Below are positions 45,826 to 54,200 of a DNA stretch of 64,000 nucleotides, piece after piece. The notes under the pieces were generated by a model, which saw only the letters and a program-made list of their open reading frames with translations, was not told the origin of the DNA and made no database searches. Each line of letters starts with the position of its first letter. Positions within the stretch are counted from its first letter, which is position 1. Origin of the DNA: JAHDDW01 sp964648795 (GTDB lineage: Bacteria; Actinomycetota; Acidimicrobiia; Acidimicrobiales; SZUA-35). The stretch is from contig CAZYMB010000004.1 of the NCBI GenBank assembly GCA_964648795.1, positions 62,001-126,000 of the forward strand, given 5' to 3'. Both the position numbers and the translations under genes were made by a program.

Positions 45826-45828
45826 TCA

Positions 45829-46284
45829 CTACCCCTGTTTCACTAGCGGACGCCCGTAGGTTGTTCGCTTTTCGAGTGCCTTTTTGGCCTTCGCCTCTTT
45901 GTCTGCTCCTCTGTTCTGCCAAAGAAGCCACGTAAGAATAGTTCCACCGCCATAGATGACGTAAATGCCAACAGCTATTGAGTCAGAAATAGCCCTGTAG
46001 GTAATATCAAATGGGAACCAGCCGTCTTGACTCTGGGGTCTAACAAAGTCTCCCCAACCGAAGAAGAAACGGTCGCTACGCCAACCAAGTTCGTTCTCTG
46101 CCCATGTAAGCCACTGATGCGGAACAACTCCGAAGATAATGAAGATTAAGAAGAAAACATAGGTTGAGCCAAGCATTGCTTCACCCCAAGTTACAGCTTG
46201 CCCTGCAGGGCGTTTTGAGCGGTACCAAAAAATTCCGCCGATCATGACAAGCGAAACGATTATAGATGTGACGAATGCAACCAT
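45829..46284 (-). CDS. Small membrane protein, first gene of the respiratory array
   Basis: A 151-residue protein with three hydrophobic segments (VAFVTSIIVSLVMIGGIFWY; STYVFFLIFIIFGVVPHQWL; ISDSIAVGIYVIYGGGTILTWLLW) and a basic C-terminal tail. I do not recognise it. Its position at the head of the cytochrome b/Rieske gene string implies a small subunit or assembly factor of that complex. A TAAAGT -10 box ends 9 nt before the ATG. Confidence 0.75.
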   Translation of the reverse strand: MVAFVTSIIVSLVMIGGIFWYRSKRPAGQAVTWGEAMLGSTYVFFLIFIIFGVVPHQWLTWAENELGWRSDRFFFGWGDFVRPQSQDGWFPFDITYRAISDSIAVGIYVIYGGGTILTWLLWQNRGADKEAKAKKALEKRTTYGRPLVKQG

Positions 46285-46293
46285 ACGACTCAG

Positions 46294-46322
46294 ACTTTAA
46301 ACGGACATTAAGTAAGCGGTAA
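46294..46322 (-). promoter_or_regulatory. Putative promoter of the 21-gene respiratory array
   Basis: On the minus strand a weak -35 (TTACCG, 46317-46322) and -10 TAAAGT (46294-46299) are 17 nt apart, and the -10 ends 9 nt before the ATG at 46284. The rest of the 267-nt divergent region (46285-46551) is AT-rich and holds no gene; TACTAT at 46512-46517 is a possible -10 for the opposite cytochrome c gene. Confidence 0.35.
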
Positions 46323-46551
46323 TTTAATAGTGCCGACAACACTTTGGAATGCACCCAAATTTGAACGCAACCCAGCACCAATAATCTAGCCGAGACGAAA
46401 GCCGAAAACCGAAATTACAGGAAAGAAAACTACGTAGTCTTCGTTATTTCAAAGTTGTAAAGAGTAGTTATCTGTTCAATAATTAATGCACTTTCGATAC
46501 ATTGTTGGTGCTACTATCTAAGGGCGATTAAACAAACCTGAATGGGCAAGT

Positions 46552-47409
46552 GTGAGCGAGATACCAGAACATCTTCTGAAGAGAAGTAAAGCTGCAAAAT
46601 CAAAAAAGACTGGTACTGAATCTAGTGAAAGTTCAGCCGCTGAATCTCCAGCTACCGAGTCAAGCGCAGTAGCGCCAGCTGCCGGGGATGCCCAAGTAGC
46701 AACCGCTCCCCCAACTGCAGACCTTCCTTATCTCGATAAAGAACCGGAACCTGAAAGAGAAACTCCAAGCTATATCAAAGCCGCCAAAAAACGGGGCAAG
46801 ATTCCTTTCTGGGCAATGCCCGTCGTGCTCGCAACTCCAGTTTGGGCATATGGTTTGGCAGGAACATTGCAGCAACCAGAAGTAGAAGACCCACTGGTTA
46901 CCGAAGCTGCCGAGATTTACACAGTTGCAGGTTGTTCAGCTTGCCACGGAACCGGTGGTGGCGGAGGAATCGGCTATCAACTTTCCGATGGCGCTGTCAT
47001 AGAAACATTCCCTGAAGCAATCGACATGATTGTGCATGTCGCCCGTGGCTCTAGTGCAATCAATGGCGAAACCTATGGGGCTGAAAGAAACGATGGCAAC
47101 CGTCGTATTTCTGGACAACGTGGCAACATGCCTGCCCAAATCAATGCGCTTAGTTTAGAAGAACTCGAACTTGTCATCTATCACGAAAGAGTCAACCTCG
47201 GTGGTGAAGATGTCTCTGATGAACGTGGCCAAGAATGGGCTGAACATGTCAGAGAAGGCATCGAATCTGGGGCCGAAACAGAGATAGATCTAGAGTTCCT
47301 ACTGGCCTGCGCTAACCCTGACCAGACTCCTGGAGCAACCGGCGAGGCTCAAGGCGACGAATCTGTCCGCTGCCCTGGTCCACTTCCCGCTGAAGCAGAA
47401 GAAGAATAA
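46552..47409 (+). CDS. Membrane-anchored monohaem cytochrome c with IPEHLL-tagged N-terminus
   Basis: A 285-residue protein. It begins MSEIPEHLLKRSKAAKSK, nearly the same as the start of the cytochrome b C-terminal subunit at 43782. A Ser/Ala/Glu-rich cytoplasmic stretch follows, then one membrane segment (IPFWAMPVVLATPVWAYGLAG, about residue 84-104), then an exported cytochrome c domain with haem motif CSACH and a likely axial methionine in QRGNMPAQINALSLEELELVIYHERV. The C-terminal 60 residues are acidic. Divergent from the respiratory array. It probably belongs to, or shuttles electrons from, that complex. GTG start with only weak Shine-Dalgarno support. Confidence 0.88.
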   Translation: MSEIPEHLLKRSKAAKSKKTGTESSESSAAESPATESSAVAPAAGDAQVATAPPTADLPYLDKEPEPERETPSYIKAAKKRGKIPFWAMPVVLATPVWAYGLAGTLQQPEVEDPLVTEAAEIYTVAGCSACHGTGGGGGIGYQLSDGAVIETFPEAIDMIVHVARGSSAINGETYGAERNDGNRRISGQRGNMPAQINALSLEELELVIYHERVNLGGEDVSDERGQEWAEHVREGIESGAETEIDLEFLLACANPDQTPGATGEAQGDESVRCPGPLPAEAEEE

Positions 47410-47422
47410 GCCCAACCTAAAT

Positions 47423-47929
47423 TTATGCAGGACTTGTGGGTTCTGCTTCCGCTATCTCTTTAGTGTCTTCACCATTCCAACAATCCGTGATCTGGTATTG
47501 CGGTTCGCTACTTTGCGAGTTAGAGGCAAACACAAATTTGTCCAACACAAAGAACTTGACTACCCAGATTAGGAAGTAGCCAACAAAGCTTGCACCCTGG
47601 ACTATGAGCGTCGACTCACTTATCTGAGACGCCCCTGCGACCATAAGAGAAGAGACACCCACACCCAAAATAGCAATAACCCAAAATGGGACAACCTGTT
47701 TACGCCAATCGAGTCCACTGAGTGGCCAAACCCAGATGCGTGAAAGAACAAAGGCTGGGACTGCTGTAATAACGGCAGCAACAACATTGGCAGTCACATC
47801 ACCAAAGTCAAATACTTGCCTGAAAACAAAGAAAACAACCTGGTGACAAACCACATTAAAGCCAGAAACCAACCCAAATTTCAGCACCTCAGGACGCTGG
47901 GAAATTAAGTTTTGAACCTTTGTAAACAC
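47423..47929 (-). CDS. GtrA-like membrane protein
   Basis: A 168-residue protein with four hydrophobic segments and the GtrA-family start LKFGLVSGFNVVCHQVVFFVF, then FVLSRIWVWPL and SFVGYFLIWVVKFFVLDKFVF. Members are thought to help flip or present polyprenyl-linked sugars for cell-surface polysaccharides. The last 30 residues are hydrophilic. GTG start. It is convergent with the cytochrome c gene and has no glycosyltransferase neighbour here. Confidence 0.85.
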   Translation of the reverse strand: MFTKVQNLISQRPEVLKFGLVSGFNVVCHQVVFFVFRQVFDFGDVTANVVAAVITAVPAFVLSRIWVWPLSGLDWRKQVVPFWVIAILGVGVSSLMVAGASQISESTLIVQGASFVGYFLIWVVKFFVLDKFVFASNSQSSEPQYQITDCWNGEDTKEIAEAEPTSPA

Positions 47930-48025
47930 TGGTTATTCCGCAGCCTTTCTAGAAGAAAACTTAGCTCAGCATTGCATAACTCTAACAGCTGGACCTGCCT
48001 AGCAATAAAGTCGGCCGTTTTGTCG

Positions 48026-48031
48026 TAGAAT
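48026..48031 (+). promoter_or_regulatory. -10 box TAGAAT for the sugar dehydrogenase gene
   Basis: TAGAAT (5 of 6 consensus bases) ends 6 nt before the ATG at 48038, placing the transcript start at or next to that codon. Confidence 0.45.
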
Positions 48032-48037
48032 AGAGGT

Positions 48038-49546
48038 ATGGGTGGAAAAGTTATGGAATCTAGGAACCGTCAACTCGGGGCAATACTTGGCATAGCCATA
48101 CTTATCATGGCTGCCTGCGGGGCAGATTCAACAGATTCTGGTTCTTCTGAATCAAGAGGTCTACTCCCTGAGGAAGTCACCACCACCCAGGAAGACACAG
48201 TCGAAACAACCGACGACGATACAACTACCTCAGATGCCGCTCAAACATCTCTTCAAGAAGTCGACACCGAAGGTGCTGAACTAGTTCTTCAAGAGCTATT
48301 CTCCCTCACCGAACCAACAGACCTCGCAACTAGAACCGGCGACGATTCAATCTGGTTTGCAGAGAGAGCGGGCACAATAGTTCAGGTACAGCGCTCTCTC
48401 ATTACTTCAAGCCAAGGGCGCACCACAACACAGACCGAGTTTCTCAAGCCACTACCAAACAAGGCACTAGATATACGATCACGGGTCTCAACAGAATTTG
48501 AAGATGGTCTCCTAGGCATAGCTTTCTCTTCTGATGGCAATGAACTGTTCGTAAGCTACAACACTCCAGACCAACGCTCGATAGTTTCGTCTTTCGATAT
48601 GGTCGGCAACGTTGCAGACCCTAACTCTGAAACAATAATCCTCGACATCGACCAGCCTTTCAGGAACCACAACGGCGGCCAGATAGTCATAGGCCCTGAT
48701 GGCTTTTTATATATCGGTCTTGGTGACGGTGGCGGGTCAGATGACCCCGACGGCCATGGCCAGAACACACAAACTCTGTTGGGCTCAGTGTTGAGAATCG
48801 ACCCAGAAGAACCAGATGTATTCCCAGCCAGCAACCCTTTCATTGCAGATGAATCTCTAGGTAGGCCAGAGATCTGGCTATACGGGGTCAGAAACCCGTG
48901 GAGATTCTCTTTTGACTCGGCAACCGGCGATCTATGGATCGGCGACGTTGGCCAAAACACGCAGGAAGAAATTACTTTTATCCCAAGTAATGGAAGCCCT
49001 GCCGGACGTGGCGCAAACCTAGGTTGGGCTGATGTTGAAGGAACCCAAGTTAGAGCAGATAGTGCTCCCAATGGCCACGTTTCTCCAATATTTACATACA
49101 ACAACACATCAAATAGTTGTTCGGTCGTTGGCGGCCATGTTTATAGAGGTGACTTATTAGAGTGGCGAGTCGATGTTGGAGATGGCCAACTAGAAGATCG
49201 TAGCCTAGACGGCAGCTACGTCTTTGGAGACTTCTGCAACTCACAGCTTTCTATTCTGACTAGTAACGGCGACTCCTTAGACAGCGAGCAGCTCGACCTA
49301 GGGGTCTCTCTTTCAAATCTAATTTCTATTGGTGACGTCGACGGTGAGTTGTTCACGCTTGAACAAGGTGGTCGAATATCAGTATTAACAACTTCTTCTC
49401 CAAGTCGAGACATAGTTGTTCTAGGACCAAACCAACCACTACCTCAAGCAGCTGTAAGTTCGGAGATACAGGTACTACCTGGTGGAGTAACTGACCCAGC
49501 AGAAGGCGCAAACACAACTGTCGCTCCGGAAACAACCGTCGGCTAA
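48038..49546 (+). CDS. PQQ-dependent sugar (glucose/sorbosone) dehydrogenase-like lipoprotein
   Basis: An exported lipoprotein of 502 residues with a six-bladed propeller of the soluble glucose dehydrogenase/sorbosone family, which oxidises sugars with PQQ. Lipobox IMAAC places the lipid on C27. A Thr/Asp/Glu-rich linker follows, then the family stretches GLLGIAFSSDGNELFVSYN, HNGGQIVIGPDGFLYIGLGDGGGSDDPDGHGQNTQTLLGSVLRIDP, EIWLYGVRNPWRFSFDSATGDLWIGDVGQNTQEEI, NLGWADVEG and GSYVFGDFC. The second in-frame ATG (48053), with GGTGGA upstream, is an alternative start. PQQ dependence is inferred from family only. Confidence 0.9.
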   Translation: MGGKVMESRNRQLGAILGIAILIMAACGADSTDSGSSESRGLLPEEVTTTQEDTVETTDDDTTTSDAAQTSLQEVDTEGAELVLQELFSLTEPTDLATRTGDDSIWFAERAGTIVQVQRSLITSSQGRTTTQTEFLKPLPNKALDIRSRVSTEFEDGLLGIAFSSDGNELFVSYNTPDQRSIVSSFDMVGNVADPNSETIILDIDQPFRNHNGGQIVIGPDGFLYIGLGDGGGSDDPDGHGQNTQTLLGSVLRIDPEEPDVFPASNPFIADESLGRPEIWLYGVRNPWRFSFDSATGDLWIGDVGQNTQEEITFIPSNGSPAGRGANLGWADVEGTQVRADSAPNGHVSPIFTYNNTSNSCSVVGGHVYRGDLLEWRVDVGDGQLEDRSLDGSYVFGDFCNSQLSILTSNGDSLDSEQLDLGVSLSNLISIGDVDGELFTLEQGGRISVLTTSSPSRDIVVLGPNQPLPQAAVSSEIQVLPGGVTDPAEGANTTVAPETTVG

Positions 49547-49557
49547 CAGTGTTGCAC

Positions 49558-49563
49558 TAGAGT
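49558..49563 (+). promoter_or_regulatory. -10 box TAGAGT for the gene at 49571
   Basis: TAGAGT ends 7 nt before the ATG at 49571, the same leaderless arrangement as other genes in the window. Confidence 0.3.
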
Positions 49564-49570
49564 CGACCTG

Positions 49571-50017
49571 ATGCAAAATCAGCAAACTCAAGTTGGCGCT
49601 ATCCAAAAACCGTTTGTAGCGCTAGGCCTTGGATTCATTGGAACTATCTCAATGTTCTTGGGGTGGTTTCAAATCGGCCAACGAGTCCGAAATAGCTTTC
49701 AGACAATCGACTCAATTATTCAAACTCCAATTGGTGACTCCGTTGTACCCAACATAGAGACACTCTTACCATTGTTTGAAACGCTCTGGCTCTTTCTACC
49801 CGCCTTAGCTTTAGCTGGACCAATGCTTGTGATCGCTTCATACAAAAGAACTGGTTGGATCATGAGCATTACGTTCCACCTGCTACTCGGACTAGCAGCC
49901 ACCGCTGCAGCTTTTCGTAACTCAACTCAGGTTGGCAATATAATGGGACTAGTAGTTGCGCTAGTTTTCTTTATTTACTTGATCGCCAGCTCACTATTGT
50001 CTCGCACTAGCCGATAG
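49571..50017 (+). CDS. Small four-helix membrane protein, unknown function
   Basis: A 148-residue protein with about four hydrophobic segments (FVALGLGFIGTISMFLGWF; LWLFLPALALAGPMLVIASY; GWIMSITFHLLLGLAATAAAF; GLVVALVFFIYLIASSLL). The loop after the first segment is hydrophilic. No motif is recognised. It lies between two genes for exported proteins in the same direction. Confidence 0.7.
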   Translation: MQNQQTQVGAIQKPFVALGLGFIGTISMFLGWFQIGQRVRNSFQTIDSIIQTPIGDSVVPNIETLLPLFETLWLFLPALALAGPMLVIASYKRTGWIMSITFHLLLGLAATAAAFRNSTQVGNIMGLVVALVFFIYLIASSLLSRTSR

Positions 50018-50053
50018 GCGGTCTGGGACCAACAACTATGAGGGAACAATTTA

Positions 50054-52236
50054 ATGACTGATCAGTTCAACCAAGGACCTTTCGACCAACAAGGCAACCC
50101 CCAACAACCCCAGTTTGGGCAGCAAAACCAGCCACAGTATGGGAACCCCCAGCAACCCCAATACCAGAATCCACAACAAGGTCAGCCGCAGCAGGTTCAG
50201 CAAACAGTCAACAACCAGCCTCAATTTCAACCAGTTGGAGCACAAGATTCTGGTAGCAGCTCAAACTTAGGTCGTCTCGGCCTCATCGGAGCGCTTGCTG
50301 TGTTGTTAATTGGTGGAGCGGCAGCACTAACCTTTGGAGTCTTCGGAGGCTCTGACGGTGGAGCAGATAGCCCTGTTGCTGCAGCAGAAACTATGTTCCA
50401 AGCTGCCGCTGACCAAGACCCTCTTGGAGCTTTAAGCGTCATCTTGCCAAGCGACTTCGAAGCCTTCGTTGAACCTAACGTTGCAGTTCTAGAAGAATTA
50501 GTACGTCTAGGAATACTGGGTGACGCTGTCGTTGAAGACGGAGGGCCATCATTTGGTGACGCATTCCAATTTGAAATTACAGAGTCATTCGCCTTTGAGT
50601 CTGCGCCACTTTTTGAAGGCTCGGACCAGGTCAATAGCGTTACGGTTACTGCTGGACAACTAGTTGTTACCTTTGATGAAGAAGAATTTGACGAACTAAT
50701 TGGAGACTTCTTAGCAGAGAACGTGATACTAGACGAAGAAGAAAATGCACCTGGCGAACTGCAGACAACTACTATTACGTTCGAGCCAACAAGAGTTGTT
50801 TCAGTGGATCAAGATGGCATTGANNNNNNNNNNNNNNNNNNNNNNNNNNNNNNNNNNNNNNNNNNNNNNNNNNNNNNNNNNNNNNNNNNNNNNNNNNNNN
50901 NNNNNNNNNNNNNNNNNNNNNNNCTACTATTACGTTCGAGCCAACAAGAGTTGTTTCAGTGGATCAAGATGGCATTGAAGACATCATGGATGAACCATTC
51001 GAGATAATCACAGCCCAACAAGATGGCAGACACTATATTGCGCCTTCTTACTGGATTGCCGAACTTATTCGCCGTGACCTGGGCGCAGCAGAACCAAACC
51101 TAGGAAATCAACTAGTCCCAACCGGCGCCGACAGTCCCGAAGAAGCCTTGAACCAGCTAGCTAAAGCAGCCAGCGAATTCGACTTTGAAAGAGCAATCAG
51201 TTTGATGGACCCAGAAGAGTTTGGAGCTCTGTACTTCTATTGGGACCTTCTCGACCAAGACGTCGAAGAAGCAGAACGTCAAGCTGCGTCACTTCTGTCT
51301 GATGCAGGCGCTACTTGGTCACTAGATCTTCAGTCTCGTTCAGTTGAGCGTGAAGGTCGTACCGTAGTAATTCCTAACGGTGTGGCATTCTCTCTTACAA
51401 CCGCTGACTTTGACGCTTCAATTGACCTTGATCCGACTGGTGGTTCATTTGGTGTAACAGCACAGGGTTCTGCGCTCAATGGAGATATAGAAGTTGACAA
51501 TGACGCACAAACAGCATCCGGCCAGGTCAGCGGAAATGTCGAAGGTGAACCCGTAAATGTCCAATTCAATGCAGACCTTGAAGCTCAATCGGGTGCAGTA
51601 TCAGGATCAATCGGCCAGGAACAAATCGATATAAACTTTAGTTTCAATGGCGACTGCTTCAACGTAAACGGTTCAGTTGCGGGACAGCCCATCAACGAAC
51701 AAGAGTGTGGCTTTGGAACCGCTGAAACAACAGACCAACCAGATCTAAACGCAATCTTTGATGACCTAGAAACACCGGGTTTCAATGCAGTCGAGCGAGA
51801 CGGTAGATGGTTTATCTCTGGAGCACCGACGCTTAGCTACTTCTATGTTGATATCCTGCGTGCGATCTCAGAAGACGAAGTGGAAGAGCTCAGAGGGTTC
51901 TTCGAAGATGCTGTTAACGCCCAACTAAACGGAGCGCTAGCCAATGACTCATTCTTTACCGAAGAAGACTTTAGCTCTGAGCCATTTGAAGAGTTCGACG
52001 TCCCACCCACTACGGACTTTGGCGAATTTGAATTCGAGTTTGACGAAGATGACTTTGAGTTCGACATCCCACCTACTACAGACTTTGGCGAATTTGAATT
52101 CGAGTTTGACGAAGGCGACTTTGAGTTCGACGAAGACGACTTTGAATTTGAATTCAATGCAGATGACTTTGAATTCAATGCAGATGACTTCAATTTCGAG
52201 GACATTACCGAGGAACTAGAACGCCAAGATGCCTAA
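50054..52236 (+). CDS. Large exported single-pass protein with Q-rich head and acidic repeat tail, interrupted by an assembly gap
   Basis: Displayed as two fragments separated by 100 Ns. Removing the Ns and one copy of the 55-nt duplication (bases 50824-50978) joins them in frame into 675 residues. Layout: a Gln/Pro/Asn-rich cytoplasmic head (1-60), one membrane segment (about 72-96), then two exported domains. These share a similar helical start (SPVAAAETMFQAAADQDPLGALSVILPSDF and SPEEALNQLAKAASEFDFERAISLMDPEEF), suggesting internal duplication. A Gly/Asn/Asp-rich beta region with CFNVNGSVAGQPINEQEC and a C-terminal acidic-aromatic repeat tail follow. Function unknown. GAGGGAA precedes the ATG. 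Not a real pseudogene. Confidence 0.8.
50769..50978. repeat. 55-nt exact duplication flanking the gap (contig-end overlap)
   Basis: Bases 50769-50823 and 50924-50978 are identical over 55 nt and abut the Ns on both sides. This is what two contigs sharing a k-mer-length end overlap look like when they are scaffolded without being merged. It is an artefact, not a biological repeat. Confidence 0.9.
50824..50923. other. Assembly gap of 100 Ns
   Basis: A run of exactly 100 Ns, a conventional placeholder length, inside the reading frame of the gene at 50054. The identical 55-nt sequence on each side indicates that the true gap is zero. Confidence 0.98.
51997..52199 (+). repeat. In-frame tandem repeats coding an acidic-aromatic tail
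   Basis: Two 66-nt units (51997-52062, 52063-52128) encode D[VI]PPTTDFGEFEFEFDE[DG]DFEF with only a few base changes. They are followed by shorter units that encode DEDDFEFEF and two 21-nt units NADDFEF and NADDFNF. The alternating Phe and Asp/Glu pattern is striking and may bind calcium or other cations (speculation). Confidence 0.9.
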
Positions 52237-52245
52237 TCGCTGAGA

Positions 52246-53643
52246 TTAAACAGCTACTACTTTCTCGGACGCTGGCTCTTCGGTCTCTTTACCCGTTTTC
52301 TTTGATACGATCGCTAGGATCACGCAACCTGCAATCGTAGCAATTGCTGATGCGACGAGAATTCCTATGATGGACTCGCTGAGAATAGACTCTCTAATCG
52401 ATTCGTCGAGATTCTCGAAAGCCAAGCTGGCAATAAATAGGGAGAGTGTAAAGCCGATTCCGGCAACCGCTCCGCCACCCAGCACGTGACCAAAGTTCAC
52501 CCCTTCAGGAAGGCTCGCTATCTTGAACTTAACTGCGATCCAGGTAGCAAGTGTGATTCCGAGTGGCTTGCCGATTACTAGGCCAAGTACAATTCCCAAC
52601 GCTACTCGAGAGGACAGTGCCGACCCAACAGCGTCACCTGAGAGTACAATCCCGGCATTAGCGATAGCAAAAAGAGGAATAATAATAAAGCTTGCCCATG
52701 GTGATATCAGATGAGTCAAACGCGTTGTTACAGGTACAGACTCTTTAGCAGTCCAATTAGCTTCCTTAACCTGAAGCGCATCAATACGTTCTTTGTGTTC
52801 CTCTCCAGCTAGAATTTCGCGCATACGCTCGAGAGGGTTAGTTCCTATTAATGCTGTAGCGGGCGTTAAGAGTCCAAGTATTACACCCGCGATTGTTGCG
52901 TGTACACCAGACTCTAAGAACGCATACCAAACAACCACTCCCAGCACCGCATAAAGTGGGATGAACCAAACTTTTAGCCTCTTAAGAACGACAATTAGAC
53001 CGAGTAGGCCAAGAGCCAGTCCAAGCCAACCGAAGCTTATAGATGTTGTATAAAAGACAGCGATTACCAGAATTGCGCCAATATCGTCCACTATGGCAAG
53101 CGTCAACAAGAACAGTTTCAGTTTCTTAGGAATTCTGTGACCTAGCAGAGCTAACACCCCAAGGGCAAATGCAATGTCAGTTGCCACGGGAATTCCCCAA
53201 CCACCCTCTCCAGGTTGGCCAACATTGACGAGGTAAAACAATATACCTGGTACCAACATGCCGCCAATTGCAGCAATAGCTGGCAGAGCCGCTACTCGAG
53301 GTTCTCGAAGATCTCCAGTCACAAGCTCGGATTTAATCTCCATACCTACGACAAAGAAAAAGATAACCATTAGGCCATCGCTTACGACATGCTCAAGAGT
53401 TTCAGAGAAAATCTCACGACCCGCTACCTCGATATTGAGTTTGAAGTGCCAGAAGGCATCGTATGAATCAAAAGAAAGATTCGCCCAAATTAGCGCCGCA
53501 GCAGTTGCGATTATCAACACGATGCCAGATGATGCTTCTTGAGATATAAAACGGACCATTGGCCTAGCCACGGTCTTTGCAAGTAATGAATCTCCGCCGC
53601 TCCACGCGTGCGGTTGTAACTTAATTGGATTTCCAGCCGACAT
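52246..53643 (-). CDS. nhaA: Na+/H+ antiporter NhaA
   Basis: Exports sodium in exchange for protons, keeping pH and sodium balance. It has 465 residues with about 12 membrane segments. Conserved: VSDGLMVIFFFVVGMEIKSELVTGDLREPRVAALPAIAAIGGMLVPG, WGIPVATDIAFALGVLALLG and LTLAIVDDIGAILVIAVFY, which carries the paired aspartates that bind the ion. The C-terminal hydrophilic tail is short. GAGG lies 10 nt before the ATG. Typical of an aquatic, salt-exposed cell. Confidence 0.95.
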   Translation of the reverse strand: MSAGNPIKLQPHAWSGGDSLLAKTVARPMVRFISQEASSGIVLIIATAAALIWANLSFDSYDAFWHFKLNIEVAGREIFSETLEHVVSDGLMVIFFFVVGMEIKSELVTGDLREPRVAALPAIAAIGGMLVPGILFYLVNVGQPGEGGWGIPVATDIAFALGVLALLGHRIPKKLKLFLLTLAIVDDIGAILVIAVFYTTSISFGWLGLALGLLGLIVVLKRLKVWFIPLYAVLGVVVWYAFLESGVHATIAGVILGLLTPATALIGTNPLERMREILAGEEHKERIDALQVKEANWTAKESVPVTTRLTHLISPWASFIIIPLFAIANAGIVLSGDAVGSALSSRVALGIVLGLVIGKPLGITLATWIAVKFKIASLPEGVNFGHVLGGGAVAGIGFTLSLFIASLAFENLDESIRESILSESIIGILVASAIATIAGCVILAIVSKKTGKETEEPASEKVVAV

Positions 53644-53768
53644 GAACGTTTACCTCGAAGTTGTAGCCCCAGCAGCCGTTAAGACTACCTTAATGTATCG
53701 GAAGAATGAACTCGAATCTTTCGTCTTTGTTTCGGCTCGTAATCTGGCCGCAACAGTGCAAATACTGG

Positions 53769-54197
53769 CTAACCGGCTTGCCTTAATTCCAGGTGAATAA
53801 CTGTTCCAGTAACATCGGAAGAGTAAGAAAGGTCATCTGAAAGGTGCTTCATTAGAGGTAAACCAATAGCTCCCTCTCTGTCTATCTGAGCCGCCGTTGC
53901 CACATCAGCAATCTCGGTGGACTCAGGAAGTCCCGGGCCTGCATCGGCCACCCGTAGCTTGACCTTACCTGGCTCAATATCGCAGCGAATTTCGACCATT
54001 TCATCAGGGTCAGTAACAAGGTTGGCCTCAATAGCGTTTGTTACCGCTTCTGAGACTACCCACATCAAGTCTTCTAGTCGATCAGACACAAGACTCGACC
54101 TTGCCGCTACTGCTCCAACAATTACTGATCGGGCGCACGCGACATAGTCATAGGTTGATGGGATGGTTAGTCGTACTGTGTGCGCCTCGGGCATCAT
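53769..54197 (-). CDS. RsbW/SpoIIAB-type anti-sigma factor (HATPase kinase fold)
   Basis: A 142-residue protein of the GHKL ATPase family of serine kinases that bind sigma factors or phosphorylate anti-anti-sigma factors. Boxes seen: WVVSEAVTNAIEAN (N box), RVADAGPGLP (G1 box, D-x-G-x-G) and GAIGLPLMKHLSDDLSYSSD (G2 box). No anti-anti-sigma gene is adjacent. It starts 3 nt after the photolyase-like gene in the same direction, so the two are probably one operon. A sigma factor gene is divergent from that operon. Confidence 0.85.
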   Translation of the reverse strand: MMPEAHTVRLTIPSTYDYVACARSVIVGAVAARSSLVSDRLEDLMWVVSEAVTNAIEANLVTDPDEMVEIRCDIEPGKVKLRVADAGPGLPESTEIADVATAAQIDREGAIGLPLMKHLSDDLSYSSDVTGTVIHLELRQAG

Positions 54198-54200
54198 ATT

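Noticed and set aside
50769..50978. Direct repeat of 55 nt that could mark a mobile element or recombination site
   Set aside because: The copies abut a 100-N placeholder exactly, the length is a common assembly k-mer, and removing one copy restores the frame. It is an assembly artefact.
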